The notes beneath the pieces are model-generated. The model was not told where the DNA came from. It worked only from the letters and a program-made list of their open reading frames with translations, and did no database searches. From positions 553 through 37,136 of the forward strand of contig JRAN01000006.1 in assembly GCA_000768855.1 (NCBI GenBank): a DNA stretch of 36,584 nt. The letters run 5' to 3'. Shown piece by piece: positions 36,190 through 36,584 of the stretch (position 1 is its first letter; each line of letters starts with the position of its first letter). This DNA is from Porphyromonadaceae bacterium COT-184 OH4590 (lineage in GTDB: Bacteria > Bacteroidota > Bacteroidia > Bacteroidales > Paludibacteraceae). The position numbers and the translations under genes are program-made.

Positions 36190-36584
36190 CTATTTAAGAT
36201 ATTTGGCTTTTTTTCCTAAAATATCCTGCCACCATTGAGGGGTAAATTCCTTACTGCGGGGATAATAACCATATGGCTTTCGAGCCATGCTCCTTCTTCG
36301 GGACTTTGATTATACATTTCCTGTTTAACATCATCTATTACATCACTTTGATTTTCGTCAGGCCACATTCTCATTTCCTTTAACTTGATTGCATTCCCTT
36401 TAATATAAAAGAGAATCTCTGTAGTTGTGCCAGATAATTCCAAACAAATAGAATTATATTCTATTCTGTCAAAACTCATGTCATTCTCCTGATTATACAA
36501 ATCCTCAATTGTCATATCTACAATATGTTCAAGTTTTTCTCTGATAGCATCTGATGTGTAAGACTGGTTTCGTCTGAATTCAGA
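36190..36584 (-). pseudogene. Broken YezG/DUF600 immunity gene, open at the window edge
   Basis: The frame is open from base 36584, with no stop in the 23 codons before the ATG at 36515, so the gene starts outside the window. It carries a YezG-like segment, M-Y-N-Q-S-P-E-E-G-A-W-L-E-S, matching M-Y-S-Y-K-P-E-E-G-A-W-L in the intact gene at 33223-34350. Soon after, about 36280, it enters a foreign reading and stops at 36216. In another frame the DNA down to a stop at 36190 reads Y-Y-P-R-S-K-E-F-T-P-Q-W-W-Q-D-I-L, matching the intact C-terminus F-P-R-Q-S-R-F-V-P-Y-W-L-A-Q-I-L. About 35 residues between the two are missing. So an internal deletion with frameshift destroyed the domain. Confidence 0.7.

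Overview
The window is a chromosomal segment of an AT-rich member of the Bacteroidota, most likely a Bacteroidales species. The evidence is the repeated Bacteroidota-type promoter (TTG/TTTG, about 20 bases, then TAnnTTTG) in front of many genes, the absence of strong Shine-Dalgarno sites, secreted proteins ending in a type IX secretion (T9SS) sorting domain, a SusC/CirA-style TonB receptor, and an FloA/NfeD pair. The species cannot be named from the sequence.

Layout, left to right. (1) 1-303: the right end of an IS5/IS1182-type insertion sequence. Its transposase runs off the left edge, and its promoter lies in a 73-bp tandem duplication. (2) 548-2143: a T9SS-exported delta-60-repeat protein. 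(3) 2689-5595: nfeD-floA, a terminator, then purD. (4) 5830-8586: an operon of CDP-alcohol phosphatidyltransferase, short-chain dehydrogenase and TagD-like cytidylyltransferase, divergent from a GtrA-like flippase; this looks like a small CDP-polyol/lipid-polysaccharide module. (5) 9149-14503: two paralogous leucine-rich-repeat surface proteins. (6) 14661-17796: a self-contained tRNA-Arg(CCT) unit, a truncated ileS, lptC and a DUF59 Fe-S assembly protein. (7) 17955-19703: gcvH with a cyclic-2,3-diphosphoglycerate-synthetase-like GTPase. (8) 19893-23714: a TonB receptor and an MFS transporter, divergent, sharing an intergenic region with two identical-half-site operators. (9) 23884-25266: tyrosine phenol-lyase. 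(10) 25681-31268: valS, a DUF262/DUF1524 (GmrSD-like) nuclease, a 42-bp palindromic tandem array and a DUF6261-like protein. (11) 31414-33180: an M24 aminopeptidase P. (12) 33223-36584: a leftward run of polymorphic-toxin immunity genes (Imm5-YezG fusion, Imm63, membrane protein, SUKH, and a broken YezG) with no toxin in view.

The accessory parts are the IS end, the LRR pair, the nuclease-array-DUF6261 block and the immunity cluster. The most unusual structure is the array at 30205-30414: five units with an exact 42-bp period, each a nested inverted repeat, ending directly before the promoter of the DUF6261-like gene. Other points for a second look are the truncated ileS beside the tRNA gene, the paired operators at 22407-22458, the IS promoter duplication with a hairpin that could mask the start codon, and the broken immunity gene at the right edge. 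All functional calls come from reading motifs by eye; no database search was run.
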